Part shown: piece by piece, positions 29,086-38,459 of the stretch
Position numbering within the stretch: the stretch's first letter is position 1
Layout: every line of letters begins with the position of its first letter
Origin: Planctomycetota bacterium
Lineage (GTDB): Bacteria; Planctomycetota; Planctomycetia; Planctomycetales; Planctomycetaceae
DNA: 64,000 nt
Reading direction: 5' to 3'
Assembly (NCBI GenBank): GCA_027623235.1
Contig: JAQBVJ010000005.1
Location: forward strand, 49,822 to 113,821
Program-made: the position numbers and the translations under genes
Notes under the pieces: model-generated
Told to the model about the DNA's origin: nothing
Seen by the model: only the letters and a program-made list of their open reading frames with translations
Databases searched by the model: none

Positions 29086-29234
29086 GTGGGAGCCTCAAAA
29101 GCGTCTGTGAAGTGTCATTCCTGGCGAGTCGCGATCCCGCCAGGCAAGCCCTGAAAGTTATCAGAAGCCTCGGACCGCCGCGAGCGCCGCGGAACTCCGC
29201 CTGCTCACTCGGTGAAACGCCAATTTCCCGCGAG

Positions 29235-30017
29235 TCACAACGGGTGATTCGCGGCGACGATCTGCAATGCGGCTTCGTGCAGCAGCCCGTTCGAGGCCAG
29301 CACGCTCGTCTTTGCGACCGGAAGAGCCTCACCCAGACACGTCGTCACGCGGCCGCCCGCTTCCTCGACAAAGAGCCGTCCCGCGGCGAAATCCCACGGC
29401 GACAACTCGTATTCAAAGAACGCTCCAAACTGTCCGCACCCGACCTGAGCGAGGTCGAGCGACGCTGTCCCGAATCGTCGGATGCCGTGAATCTGCTGGC
29501 CGAAGAGCTCGCGGATCGAAGCCAGAGTCGCCTCCATCATCGCCCCGCGGTCATAGTAAAAACCGCACCCGACAAGCGTCTGATCGAGGCGGGAATGGTC
29601 CGCAACGGAAACCCGCTCGCCGTTGTGAAACGCTCCTTCGCCACGCACAGCATGAAACCAGTCATCGCGAGCCGGATTAAAAATCACACCGCAGACGGCC
29701 TGACCGTTCTCATAAAAACCGATCGAGACCGCAAAGTGAGGCAGGTCGTGAGCGAAATTCGTCGTCCCGTCGAGCGGGTCGACAATCCACAACCGTTCGG
29801 CGCTGACATCCCCTTTCGCTTCTTCCTCACCCAGAACCGCGTCGTTGGGAAACGCCTCGTGGATAATCGCCAGGATGGCTTTTTCAGATTCCACATCGGC
29901 GTCCGATACGAGATCGCACGCCTGCTTCAACCGCATGGCGATGCCCTTTCGAAAATAACCGGCGAGAATCGCTCCCCCCGCGGCCGCCGCCTTCCTGGCA
30001 ATTTCCAGTTCCTTCAT
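29235..30017 (-). CDS. Inositol monophosphatase family protein
   Basis: A 260-residue Mg-dependent phosphatase. GEEEAKGD supplies the first metal ligands, WIVDPLDGTTNFAHDLPHFA is the family signature (DPxDGTxN), and LSPWDFAAGRLFVEEAGG is the second signature with catalytic Asp. It hydrolyses inositol monophosphate or related substrates such as 3'-phosphoadenosine 5'-phosphate or histidinol phosphate; residues visible do not discriminate. AGGAAGG lies before the ATG. Full length for the family. Confidence 0.92.
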   Translation of the reverse strand: MKELEIARKAAAAGGAILAGYFRKGIAMRLKQACDLVSDADVESEKAILAIIHEAFPNDAVLGEEEAKGDVSAERLWIVDPLDGTTNFAHDLPHFAVSIGFYENGQAVCGVIFNPARDDWFHAVRGEGAFHNGERVSVADHSRLDQTLVGCGFYYDRGAMMEATLASIRELFGQQIHGIRRFGTASLDLAQVGCGQFGAFFEYELSPWDFAAGRLFVEEAGGRVTTCLGEALPVAKTSVLASNGLLHEAALQIVAANHPL

Positions 30018-30075
30018 CGAGTGGCCTTCCTGTTTGAGCCTGACGCAAAGTCGCGAATCCGCTGCCGTCCCTTAG

Positions 30076-30174
30076 CAGCCCGTTGAAAAAGGGGTCTGAC
30101 CCTCTCCGGGCGTCCCGTTTCCCCCTTGTTTTTCGACGCCCTCCAAAGGGTCAGACCCCTTTTTCAACGGGCTG
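30076..30174. repeat. Perfect 28-bp inverted repeat
   Basis: The left arm (30076-30103) and right arm (30147-30174) are exact reverse complements around a 43-bp loop; the arms contain CCCGTTGAAAAAGGGGTCTG. The long stem could end transcription of either flank, but the perfection and length look more like a mobile palindromic repeat. It lies 41 bp left of the short MITE copy. Confidence 0.85.
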
Positions 30175-30215
30175 TTAGCGGAGCGACATCAGCCGGCGCA
30201 CGCCAGGGGCTATCT

Positions 30216-30307
30216 GCCAAAACTGTTCGGCTCAACGTTAAACAACTCTGTGTCATAGAAACTGCGTATCGCATCGTCAGGCAAGAACCGTGCCGAACAC
30301 CATTGGC
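30216..30307. mobile_element. MITE-like element, short copy (92 bp)
   Basis: Ends are GCCAAAACTGTTCGGC and GCCGAACACCATTGGC, with TATCT flanking both sides (30211-30215 and 30308-30312). Its interior from TCAACGTTAAAC to the right end matches the right part of the 252-bp element at 16016. It looks like an internally deleted relative, or the simpler ancestral form. Confidence 0.75.
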
Positions 30308-30359
30308 TATCTGCTGTCGCCGCTCCGCGGCTGAAATCCGGAAAGTATTTGATACCCAC

Positions 30360-31688
30360 TCACTTGATGCAGTAAAGCTTCGTGCGGGATCGCAGAACCA
30401 CCGACGAACCCAGGACGGCCGGCGAGGCCATCAGTTGCCCGTCGATGTGGCTCGTCACCGGGTCGGACATTTCCGCGGAAGCCCGAAACGTGGTCACGTC
30501 GCCTTCGTGGCTGAAAAAGAAAACGTGCCCGCTGGCGAGAATCGGCGACGCCGAAAAATTTCCGCCGATGCGCTTCTGCCAGTGGGTTTCCCCGGTGCGA
30601 GCGTCAAAGCAGCTGACAATTCCGTTGTCGCTCACCGCGAACAGCAGATTGTCGATCAGTAGCGGTGACGGGTTCTTCGGGATCTGTCGCTCGACTTTCC
30701 AGGTGACGTGAGTCTTCGTGACATCGCCGCGACCGTCGACTCGAATCGCCCACAGTTCCGGCACGCCGTACCCGGTGCAGACATAAACCGTGCCGTCTCC
30801 GAAAACCGGTCGAGGTACGTTCGAAAATCCGTCGCCGTGATCGACTCGCCAGATTTCCTTCCCGGTCAGCGGCTCGTACGAAACGATCCACTGAGCTCCC
30901 GGAATCACAAGCTGATCGGTTTTGTCATGCTGGATGAGCAGCGGCGTGGAGTATGCTTTTCGAAGCTGGCCGTCCTCGGCACGGATCGGCGGCCGGTCCG
31001 TTTTCCAGACGTCCTTGCCGGATTTCTTGTCGAGGGCGGTGACGAACTGCTTGTCGATTCCGTCGCAGACCAGAACCAGCAGATCTCCATAAATCACCGG
31101 CGAGCTGCCGACGCCGACGCTGTAGAAAACCGGGATCACCCGCTGCCAGATGACCTGATGAGTCTCCGCATTCAGGCAGGCCGTTCCGTGAGTTCCAAAG
31201 TGGACGTAGAGCCGGTCGCCCTCAATCACGGGCGTGGGCGAGGCGTAGGTATTGCCCACGTGGATCGCTTCCGGAGACTCGACGCTGGCAAACTCAGTGT
31301 CCCGGATGATCCGCCCGGAGTTCCGGTCCAGGCAAAGGACTCGCAGCGAGACGTTGCCGGCCACCTGCCTTCGCTTGAAAAGATCCGGAGTCAATCGCGA
31401 CTCCTTCTGCTGTTTCGCAATCTGCTCGTCAGTCGGCTTCGTCTCGACGGCGCTCGTGACCCAGATCCGGTCTCCTTGAACGACGGGCGAGGACCAGCCT
31501 GTCCCCGGGATGTCGGTCGACCACCGAACGCTGTCCGGCTCGTCCCACTTCACAGGAATCTGCGCATCCAGTGCGAGTCCCTGTCCGTCCGGCCCGCGGA
31601 ACTGCGGCCAGTCAGAACAGAACGTGAGCTGTGAGGCTAAAGCCAGCAGGGTCGTCGTCACGGCAATTCGCATGAGAAAGACCTTCAT
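30360..31688 (-). CDS. Exported PQQ-like beta-propeller protein
   Basis: A 442-residue protein with a signal peptide (MKVFLMRIAVTTTLLALASQ). Propeller blades follow, opening with SDWPQFRGPDGQGLALDAQI, the planctomycete WPQFRGPxGxG signature, and repeating VTALDKKSGKDVWKT, SYEPLTGKEIWRVD, SCFDARTGETHWQK. A periplasmic location is expected. Role unknown; relatives are annotated as PQQ-binding-like or BamB-like, without proof of cofactor. The start at 31688 was chosen for the signal peptide; ATG at 31721 is also in frame. Confidence 0.88.
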   Translation of the reverse strand: MKVFLMRIAVTTTLLALASQLTFCSDWPQFRGPDGQGLALDAQIPVKWDEPDSVRWSTDIPGTGWSSPVVQGDRIWVTSAVETKPTDEQIAKQQKESRLTPDLFKRRQVAGNVSLRVLCLDRNSGRIIRDTEFASVESPEAIHVGNTYASPTPVIEGDRLYVHFGTHGTACLNAETHQVIWQRVIPVFYSVGVGSSPVIYGDLLVLVCDGIDKQFVTALDKKSGKDVWKTDRPPIRAEDGQLRKAYSTPLLIQHDKTDQLVIPGAQWIVSYEPLTGKEIWRVDHGDGFSNVPRPVFGDGTVYVCTGYGVPELWAIRVDGRGDVTKTHVTWKVERQIPKNPSPLLIDNLLFAVSDNGIVSCFDARTGETHWQKRIGGNFSASPILASGHVFFFSHEGDVTTFRASAEMSDPVTSHIDGQLMASPAVLGSSVVLRSRTKLYCIK

Positions 31689-31757
31689 CGGATGTGTTCT
31701 GTGAGGCACGACGGATTGCACGATCAGTGTCGCCGCTCATCCCCAAACGAGCATGAA

Positions 31758-31840
31758 GGGAGGCGAAGCTCCTGCTGAGCCGCAAGCACGCAAGAAAAAC
31801 GATCTGCGTTTCTGCGCCTCAGCTGGAGCCTCGCCCTCCC
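31758..31840. repeat. GGGAGGCGAAGCTCC inverted-repeat element
   Basis: Left arm GGGAGGCGAAGCTCCTGCTG and right arm ending GGAGCCTCGCCCTCCC are imperfect reverse complements. A related half-element lies at about 9609. It fills the gap between two minus-strand genes. Confidence 0.7.
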
Positions 31841-31865
31841 ACAATCTTGACTTCGCTCCAAAGGA

Positions 31866-32591
31866 CTACTGGCCTTCCTGCAAAAGCTCGTTGACCGTGC
31901 GGTTGTATTCCTGAATCGCCTTCAAATCGTTCTGAAGTTTCGGCGGAAGTCCCTCCATGTTGATCTTGTTCGGGTCGACGTTAGCGCCGCCGAGGTTGCC
32001 GCCTTCGCCACCGGCCGCAGGCTGCAGCAGGCTGCCGACCGACCCCAGCATGCTCATCGAGTAAACCATGCCGACTCCCATCAGGACGACGTTGAGAATC
32101 ATCGCGATGGCCATGCCCCAGACCAGCCGTCGGAAAAACTTCATCGTCTGACTGATCTTCGCGAGCTCGTCCAGAATCTGCTGCTGCTTCGCGTCGTGAT
32201 CGTCGTCCGCGATCGCTGAAAGAGGCACAGCTGACGAAGAGGAACCGAAGGGCGACGGAACCGGCGTTCCCCGAGACGGATCGCCCGTCTTTTTGCTCGA
32301 CTTTTTCGCTGGCTCACTCGGCCTGGGGTCGTTTGCCTTTTTGACGGTGACAGACGGATTGAATTTTGGTTTGCGGGCCGGTGCGGGCACGTCGAAGTCG
32401 ATGTCATCCTCGCCAGTTTCCATCGCGGCGGCGCACTCCGGGCACCAGGCCGGGCGAGGTTTCGACGCCGGAATGCGGAAGCTGCGACCGCACTCGGGGC
32501 ACTGCCAGGAAACTCGATCACTCATGGCTGCTTTCGCTTCTTCCGGAACCCACGGCTTTTCGGAAATGTCGATGAGCTCCCATCGTCCCAT
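31866..32591 (-). CDS. Zinc-ribbon protein with one transmembrane helix
   Basis: A 241-residue protein. WQCPECGRSFRIPASKPRPA followed by WCPEC is a zinc ribbon near the N-terminus. A Pro/Ser/Lys-rich linker runs about 75-125, a predicted coiled coil (KQQQILDELAKISQTMKFFR) leads into one helix (LVWGMAIAMILNVVLMGVGM), and a Gly-rich tail ends in a helical segment (LQNDLKAIQEYNRTVNEL). Ribbons of this kind occur in many planctomycete membrane proteins of unknown role. In-frame ATG 32525 is an alternative start directly before the ribbon. Confidence 0.7.
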   Translation of the reverse strand: MGRWELIDISEKPWVPEEAKAAMSDRVSWQCPECGRSFRIPASKPRPAWCPECAAAMETGEDDIDFDVPAPARKPKFNPSVTVKKANDPRPSEPAKKSSKKTGDPSRGTPVPSPFGSSSSAVPLSAIADDDHDAKQQQILDELAKISQTMKFFRRLVWGMAIAMILNVVLMGVGMVYSMSMLGSVGSLLQPAAGGEGGNLGGANVDPNKINMEGLPPKLQNDLKAIQEYNRTVNELLQEGQ

Positions 32592-32658
32592 GCGGCGCGT
32601 TCAGTGGCTATGCTTCGTCGAAATTTTCGCAGAGTGATTTCCGAGGGAGAAGAGTTTC

Positions 32659-33453
32659 GTGAGAGGTCTTCAAGGAAAAAACGTCCTCGTGACGGGAGCA
32701 AGCTCCGGGATCGGGCAGGCGATCGCCGTCCGGTTCGCCGAAGAGGGAGCCAGCGTCGCGATTAATTACTGCCGGGGCGAGGCGGGGGCTTTGGAGACGC
32801 AGCGCCGCATCGAGGCAACCGCCGCGGCCGTCAAATCGGTCGTCGTTCAGGCTGACGTCGCGGTCGAAGCCGACATCGACCGGATGTTCGAAACTGTGTT
32901 CGCGGAACTCGGGGGAGTCGACATCCTCATCAATAATGCCGGTTTTCAGATCCAGGGAAACTCGCACGAGATTCCGCTGAGCGATTTCGCCAGCGTCATC
33001 GCGACGAACCTGACGGGCGCGTTTCTGTGTGCTCAACGAGCCATCGCTCACATGCGTGCGGAAGAAAAACCCGGCGTCGTGATCAACGTGTCCAGCGTTC
33101 ACGAAATCATTCCGAAGCCTGGCTTCGCAGGTTACTCGGCCAGCAAAGGCGGGATGAGGAATCTGACGCGGACTCTCGCGCTGGAGTACGCTCCGTTCGG
33201 AATCCGGGTCAACGGTCTCGGACCGGGAGCCACTGTCACGCCGATGAACGAAGCCTGGATCGACAATCCGGAAAAGCGAGCCATCGTCGAAAGCCACATC
33301 CCGATGGGCCGTTCCGGCACGTCGGAAGAAATGGCTGCAGTCACAGCATTCCTTTGTTCTGACGATGCCTCATACATCACCGGCCAGACGCTGTTCGTCG
33401 ACGGTGGCATCACATTGTTTCCCGAATTCGGAACGCCCTGGTCGTCGTCGTAA
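32659..33453 (+). CDS. SDR family oxidoreductase (glucose 1-dehydrogenase-like)
   Basis: A 264-residue classical SDR: TGASSGIG (about 12-19), NNAGFQI, INVSSVHEI with the catalytic Ser, YSASKGG (YxxxK), and TGQTLFVDGGITLFPEF at the end, a pattern common in glucose/ribitol dehydrogenases. It starts with GTG at 32659 after GAGGGAGAAG. Its closest sequence match in the window is the SDR at 10335, which lacks the standard NNAG. The substrate is not determinable. Confidence 0.92.
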   Translation: MRGLQGKNVLVTGASSGIGQAIAVRFAEEGASVAINYCRGEAGALETQRRIEATAAAVKSVVVQADVAVEADIDRMFETVFAELGGVDILINNAGFQIQGNSHEIPLSDFASVIATNLTGAFLCAQRAIAHMRAEEKPGVVINVSSVHEIIPKPGFAGYSASKGGMRNLTRTLALEYAPFGIRVNGLGPGATVTPMNEAWIDNPEKRAIVESHIPMGRSGTSEEMAAVTAFLCSDDASYITGQTLFVDGGITLFPEFGTPWSSS

Positions 33454-33521
33454 ACGCGATGGTCGTGCGATAAACTTCTGCCCGGCATCTGTCTGCCCGG
33501 TCCACTGTGAAGGAGTCTTCT

Positions 33522-36500
33522 GTGTCTTTGTCGACGAAAAACGGAATGCGATTTCTCTCGACTGCCTGTCTGCTCGCGCTGCTTTGCGAGTCCTCTTTCG
33601 GGCAGCGAAACCTCACCGTCATTCCCGATACGGACCCGGAAATCGAACGCAAGTCGTTCATCGTTCCAGACGGAGTCGAGGTGAATCTGTTCGCGTCGGA
33701 CCCGGTGATCGCCAAGCCGATTCAGATGAACTTCGATCCGCAGGGCCGACTCTGGATCGCCAGTTCTGAGGTCTACCCTCACATCAAGCCGGGTGAAAAA
33801 GCGACCGATCGGGTGCTCATCGTCGAGGACAAAGACGGCGATGGCAGAGCGGACTCCACAAAGATCTTCGCTGAAGGCCTGCTCATCCCGACGGCCATCG
33901 TGCCGGGAGACGGTGGCTGCTACGTCGCGAACAGTACGGAGCTGCTCCACTTTGCCGACACGGACGGCGACGGCAAGGCGGACAAAGAACGAGTCGTGCT
34001 GTCCGGCTTCGGCACCGAGGACACGCACCACATCCTGCACACGCTCCGCTGGGGTCCGGACGGGATGCTCTACTTCAACCAGTCAATTTACATCCACACT
34101 CACATCGAAACGCCGTGGGGAGTCCGTCGGCTGAACGCGGGCGGGATCTGGCAGTTCCGGCCGGAATCGATGCAGCTCAACGTGTTCGCGCGAGGCTGGG
34201 TCAATTCCTGGGGTCACCAGATTGACCGCTTCGGCCAGTCGTTCGCGACAGACGGAGCCGGCGGCGAGGGCATCAATTATGTCATTCCCGGCGCGGCTTA
34301 CCCGACGGCTCGCGACGTGCCGAAGATTTTTCACGGACTCAATCCGGGCAGTCCGAAGTACTGCGGCCTGGAAATCGTCAGCGGCCGGCACCTGCCGGAC
34401 GACTGGCAGGGCGACCTGATCACGAACGATTTTCGAGGTCATCGCGTGGTCCGGTTCGACATGAGCGACGACGGAGCTGGCTACGCCGCGCGGGAGCAGG
34501 AAGAGGTCATCAAGACCAGCCACGGATCCTTTCGACCGATCGACGTCGCTATGGGACCGGACGGAGCGATCTACATCGCCGACTGGTACAACCCGATCAT
34601 CCAGCACGGGGAGGTCGATTTCCGCGACCCGCGCCGCGACCACACACACGGTCGAATCTGGCGAGTGACCTTCAAAGATCGAAAGCTCGTCGAGCGACCG
34701 AACCTCGTCGGCGCGACTATTGAAAAACTGTTTGAGCAGCTCAACTCACCCGAAGAATGGACCCGTCGCCAGGCGCGGCGCGTGATCAAAGAGCGAGGCC
34801 GAGAAGCTGTCCTGCCGGAACTCACAAAGTGGATCGCCGCCAGCCTCGACGATTCGTCGGTCGAGGATCAGGAGCGGCTCGAGAAACTGTGGGTCGCGCA
34901 GTCGATCGATGTTCCGCAGCCGAAACTGCTCGCGGTGCTGCTGAAGTCAGAGCAGCCTGAGATTCGCGCAGCCGGCGTGCGGGTACTGCAGCACTGGCAG
35001 GACTCCGTGCCAAACGTGGCCTCACGCTTGAAAGTGGCTGCCAACGATCCCAATCCGCGGGTCCGACTGGAAGCCGTTCGAGTTGCCGCCAGCATTCGCG
35101 AAGAGAACCTGATCCCGACGTCGATGCTGGCCCTCGATCATCCGCAGGATCGTTTTCTAGACTACGCACTCTGGCTGAGTGCCTGGGAGAACCAGGATCG
35201 CTGGATGCCGGCCGCCTCGGAGAAACCGGCAAAGAGCGTCTTCGAAAAACCGGACCACCTGACGTTCGCCTTGATGGCCGTCGGTTCGCGCGATGTGATT
35301 CCGCAAATCGTCTCTCTCGTTCAGCAGGGAAACATCTCGGTCGAGCGGCTGCGTTCGGCGGCCAGTCTTGTTGCTTCCCAGGGATCACCTGACGACTTGG
35401 GCGGGTTCCTCAATGCGGCGATTGAAGGGAAGCTGGATGTCGATCTTCGTCTGGAAGTGTTGCAAGTACTGCTCAACGCCGCCCGGCAAAGGCGTGCCGT
35501 CGCGGAAGGAGCGTCACGAGGTCTCACATTGTTGAGCGAGACTCAGCCGGATCCCGTACGAACGATTGCTGCCGAACTGGTTGGCTACTGGCGTTTGCCA
35601 GAAGCGCTCGTGCTGCTCCAGACGACCGCGACGGACGAGAAAAGTCCGCTGGCCATTCGGGCCGCCGCGATGCGCGGCCTGTCCGGATTCGGAAACGTCG
35701 AAGCCAGAGCGACTCTGACCGATCTGGCGGCCAGGGGGGATTCGTTTGACGTCCGTCAGGCCGCGGTGATCACGCTTGCCGATGTCGATCTGCCCGGAGC
35801 CGGAGCGGCCGCAAAAATGCTGCTGACGACGGCCGGACCGGATGACGATCCGTCCGCACTTGTCTCATCGCTGCTGACAAAAAAAGACGGCGAGAAGGTG
35901 CTTGCCGCATCGATCATCGGCAGCAGAATTGAAACCGACGTCGCGCGGCTCGCGCTGCGGGCGATCGAGTCGTCTGGCCGAAAACTCGACGGGCTGAAAG
36001 CGGCGGTAACGACTGCGGGAGGAATCCAGGCGAGTCGGCAGAGCATCACGCCGGAAGAAATGCAGAGCCTTGTCCTGGCGGTCGCCGATCGAGGAAATGC
36101 GTCGCGCGGCGAAGAGGTGTTCCGTCGCGAGACACAGGCCTGTCTGAAGTGCCACGCGATCGCCGGTGCCGGTGGCAAAGTCGGGCCGGACCTGACAAGC
36201 ATCGGCGGCAGCGCGCAGGTCGATTACCTCATCGAGTCCATTCTGCTGCCGAACAAGAAACTCAAAGAGGGCTACCAGACGCTCGTCGTCGTGACGGACA
36301 AAGGGAAATCGTTTTCTGGTATTAAAGTCCGCCAGACAGACACGGACCTCATCCTGAGAAACAACGAGGATCAGGAATTCGCCGTGCCACTGGCTCAGAT
36401 TGATGAGCAGATCAACGGTGCCTCGCTGATGCCGACGGGCCTGATCGATCGCCTGACGACAAGTGAAGTCGTCGACCTCGTGCGGTTTCTGTCCGAGCTC

Positions 36501-36986
36501 GGCAAGGTCGGCCAGTTCCAGGTGAGCCGCGATCGACTGGTGCGAAGCTGGCAGACGCTCATCCCGACTCCGGATGCAGAATTTCGAGTAAGGCGGACGC
36601 GCCTCGCGTCGATTGCGCAGAACGATCCAGTGTTCTCCTGGAAAGCGGCCTACAGCCGCGTCGACGGAACGCTGCCGACAAAGGGACTTCCGGCACTGCC
36701 ATTTCATGGAGCGTTTAAGCCAGAGCCGATGGTCGTCGTACGGTTTGATTTTGACGTGACGACTGCCGGCCCGGTGGACCTGCAGCTTGGTTTGACCACG
36801 GGGCTGACTGTGTGGCTCGACGGAACTCCGCTGGAATCGGCTGAGACGACGCGGCTCGAGCCGGAAGTCGGCCGCCATCGCGTCACGATCGGAGTTTCCG
36901 TCAACGACCGGGCAGAGCCGCTGCGTGTCGAGCTGAAAGACGTCGAGGGTTCTCCTGCGCAGCTCAATCTGGTGAAGCCGGAGTAG
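33522..36986 (+). CDS. PVC-type haem-binding CxxCH protein (large)
   Basis: An 1154-residue exported protein. It has a signal peptide, then a propeller dehydrogenase region (FDPQGRLWIASSEVYPHIKP, VEDKDGDGRADSTKIF and FADTDGDGKADKERVV with Ca-binding-like loops, MGPDGAIYIADWYNPIIQHG). A HEAT-like helical region (about 410-830) and a cytochrome c with CLKCH at 874-878 follow, then a C-terminal beta domain absent from the paralogue at 22157. GTG 33522 was chosen because AAGGAG lies 6 bp upstream; GTG 33507 and ATG 33546 are in frame. It likely oxidises a sugar derivative and transfers electrons through its haem. The window's two PVC cytochromes differ in the C-terminus and are not adjacent. Confidence 0.92.
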   Translation: MSLSTKNGMRFLSTACLLALLCESSFGQRNLTVIPDTDPEIERKSFIVPDGVEVNLFASDPVIAKPIQMNFDPQGRLWIASSEVYPHIKPGEKATDRVLIVEDKDGDGRADSTKIFAEGLLIPTAIVPGDGGCYVANSTELLHFADTDGDGKADKERVVLSGFGTEDTHHILHTLRWGPDGMLYFNQSIYIHTHIETPWGVRRLNAGGIWQFRPESMQLNVFARGWVNSWGHQIDRFGQSFATDGAGGEGINYVIPGAAYPTARDVPKIFHGLNPGSPKYCGLEIVSGRHLPDDWQGDLITNDFRGHRVVRFDMSDDGAGYAAREQEEVIKTSHGSFRPIDVAMGPDGAIYIADWYNPIIQHGEVDFRDPRRDHTHGRIWRVTFKDRKLVERPNLVGATIEKLFEQLNSPEEWTRRQARRVIKERGREAVLPELTKWIAASLDDSSVEDQERLEKLWVAQSIDVPQPKLLAVLLKSEQPEIRAAGVRVLQHWQDSVPNVASRLKVAANDPNPRVRLEAVRVAASIREENLIPTSMLALDHPQDRFLDYALWLSAWENQDRWMPAASEKPAKSVFEKPDHLTFALMAVGSRDVIPQIVSLVQQGNISVERLRSAASLVASQGSPDDLGGFLNAAIEGKLDVDLRLEVLQVLLNAARQRRAVAEGASRGLTLLSETQPDPVRTIAAELVGYWRLPEALVLLQTTATDEKSPLAIRAAAMRGLSGFGNVEARATLTDLAARGDSFDVRQAAVITLADVDLPGAGAAAKMLLTTAGPDDDPSALVSSLLTKKDGEKVLAASIIGSRIETDVARLALRAIESSGRKLDGLKAAVTTAGGIQASRQSITPEEMQSLVLAVADRGNASRGEEVFRRETQACLKCHAIAGAGGKVGPDLTSIGGSAQVDYLIESILLPNKKLKEGYQTLVVVTDKGKSFSGIKVRQTDTDLILRNNEDQEFAVPLAQIDEQINGASLMPTGLIDRLTTSEVVDLVRFLSELGKVGQFQVSRDRLVRSWQTLIPTPDAEFRVRRTRLASIAQNDPVFSWKAAYSRVDGTLPTKGLPALPFHGAFKPEPMVVVRFDFDVTTAGPVDLQLGLTTGLTVWLDGTPLESAETTRLEPEVGRHRVTIGVSVNDRAEPLRVELKDVEGSPAQLNLVKPE

Positions 36987-37002
36987 AAGAGCGGCCGCTC
37001 GG

Positions 37003-38145
37003 TTACAGTTTCTGCACGATGAAGTTGTGGTACGGCGTGCCATCCTTGCCGAAGTACATGTACTTCAGACGAATTCCCTTATCGAGCATTTCTTTCGACA
37101 CGGCCGTACTGCGGGCCTTTCGGCTGACCTCTTCTTCAATCTTTCGCTGTTCAGAGCGAAATTCAGTCAGGTCCAGCGCGACACTGTATTTGTAGATGAC
37201 CAGACGGTATTCGGCCTCGATTTCGAAAAGGATCGTGAGCTCGTCGATCTGCAGCGGCAGGCTGTTTTTTATCTGGGCGACCTGGTTCTCGATGATCTTC
37301 TGGATGATGTCCCGCTTCCGCGTTGCGACCCGTCGAATCTCACCCTTTTCCATCTGGTCGATGTAACGTCGAATGTGGACAAGTTCCGGGTGGTCATGCA
37401 GCTGCCACAAAGCGACCTGGCAGACGGAGCTTGCGTCCGCTTTCTGATTCTTCTCGACGAGTTCTTTTGCGTAGGCAAGAAACAATCGAGCAGAGCTCTT
37501 TCCGTTGGGGAACGTTTTTGTATGGCGAGTCAGCTCGGCCACCACTTCGTGGACCGGCTTGCCCGAATGCAGATGCTGTACGCCAAAGGCCAGACCGCTG
37601 CCGTACTCGGCTGCCTCCTGATGCGGCGACGCGGCGACTTCCGCGGCCGCTTCGTCGAGCTGCTCCGCAAACCCGTCCAGCTCCTCGCGAGCTCCTCGAT
37701 AAAGCAGAGTCAGTCTGGCTCGCCACGCATTCGCAACGGCCTCTTGATCATCCGGGTAGTGATTGATCAGATCGGTGGCCGCTTCGATTCCCAGATTGAT
37801 CTGCCTGCGCAACGAGGCGACTCGGGCAACGGAATCTCGATTCCGATCGGACAGGCTCGTCGAAGCGGAATCAGTCAAAGCCACTTCGATCGCATTCGTC
37901 AGCTCCTCGAGCGGACGGATCGACTGAGTCTGTTCTGTGACCTTCGGAGTTTCTGCCGGCTTCACTTCCTGAGGCTTCGCCTCGGGTTTCTTCTCCGCCG
38001 CCGTTGCCTCAGGATTTTCGTCCACTGAGGCATCCAGCGGCGTCGCAGAATCCGCTCCGCAGCCAGTCAAACTCAACGAGAGAGCGAGGCTGAACAGGCA
38101 CAAAAGTGGACCGAATGTTCTGGCGGATTTGGAGTAAGTCATCAT
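37003..38145 (-). CDS. Putative lipoprotein with helical domain, unknown function
   Basis: A 380-residue protein. The N-terminus FGPLLCLFSLALSLSLTGCG has a lipobox-like LTGC. A Lys/Glu/Pro-rich tether (about 40-70) follows, then a long helical body (VASLRRQINLGIEAATDLIN to QIKNSLPLQIDELTILFEIE). The C-terminus ends DKGIRLKYMYFGKDGTPYHN. I recognise no family. A convergent neighbour ends 16 bp away. It would be anchored in the periplasm facing the cell wall. Confidence 0.75.
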   Translation of the reverse strand: MMTYSKSARTFGPLLCLFSLALSLSLTGCGADSATPLDASVDENPEATAAEKKPEAKPQEVKPAETPKVTEQTQSIRPLEELTNAIEVALTDSASTSLSDRNRDSVARVASLRRQINLGIEAATDLINHYPDDQEAVANAWRARLTLLYRGAREELDGFAEQLDEAAAEVAASPHQEAAEYGSGLAFGVQHLHSGKPVHEVVAELTRHTKTFPNGKSSARLFLAYAKELVEKNQKADASSVCQVALWQLHDHPELVHIRRYIDQMEKGEIRRVATRKRDIIQKIIENQVAQIKNSLPLQIDELTILFEIEAEYRLVIYKYSVALDLTEFRSEQRKIEEEVSRKARSTAVSKEMLDKGIRLKYMYFGKDGTPYHNFIVQKL

Positions 38146-38349
38146 GTCAGCCGTCCCGAAGAGTTGCGGGGATTCGAATCAGTCTTCCAATCCTGCCCCG
38201 CGAAGCGTCACTCGACCGGGGAACCCGCTCAGAATGCGGTTGAATTCTGCTCATCACGGAACTCCAGGAGCACTTGGTCCGAAATGATGTCTGTGCCGGT
38301 TTCTCCGACTGAGGCGACAGTGCCGCCAACGGTGAATGGAGATCGGCTG

Positions 38350-38395
38350 TTGACGACCGAATCCGCCGAGAGTAGTCTCACTTAATGTCTTAGGT
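38350..38395 (+). promoter_or_regulatory. Candidate promoter and BlaI operator
   Basis: TTGACG (38350-38355) and TAGTCT (38373-38378) form a plausible -35/-10 pair with 17-bp spacing. Immediately after, ACTTAATGTCTTAGGT (38380-38395) is an inverted repeat (ACTTAA and TTAGGT, one mismatch). A regulator of the BlaI family is encoded 65 bp downstream and usually represses its own operon from such a dyad. This is position and symmetry only; nothing else in the 314-bp gap is supported. Confidence 0.4.
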
Positions 38396-38459
38396 GTTCC
38401 GTGGAGGGTTGTTTCACGCATCGGCGCCGGCCCTCGGGAATCTGACTGGGAGACTCATC

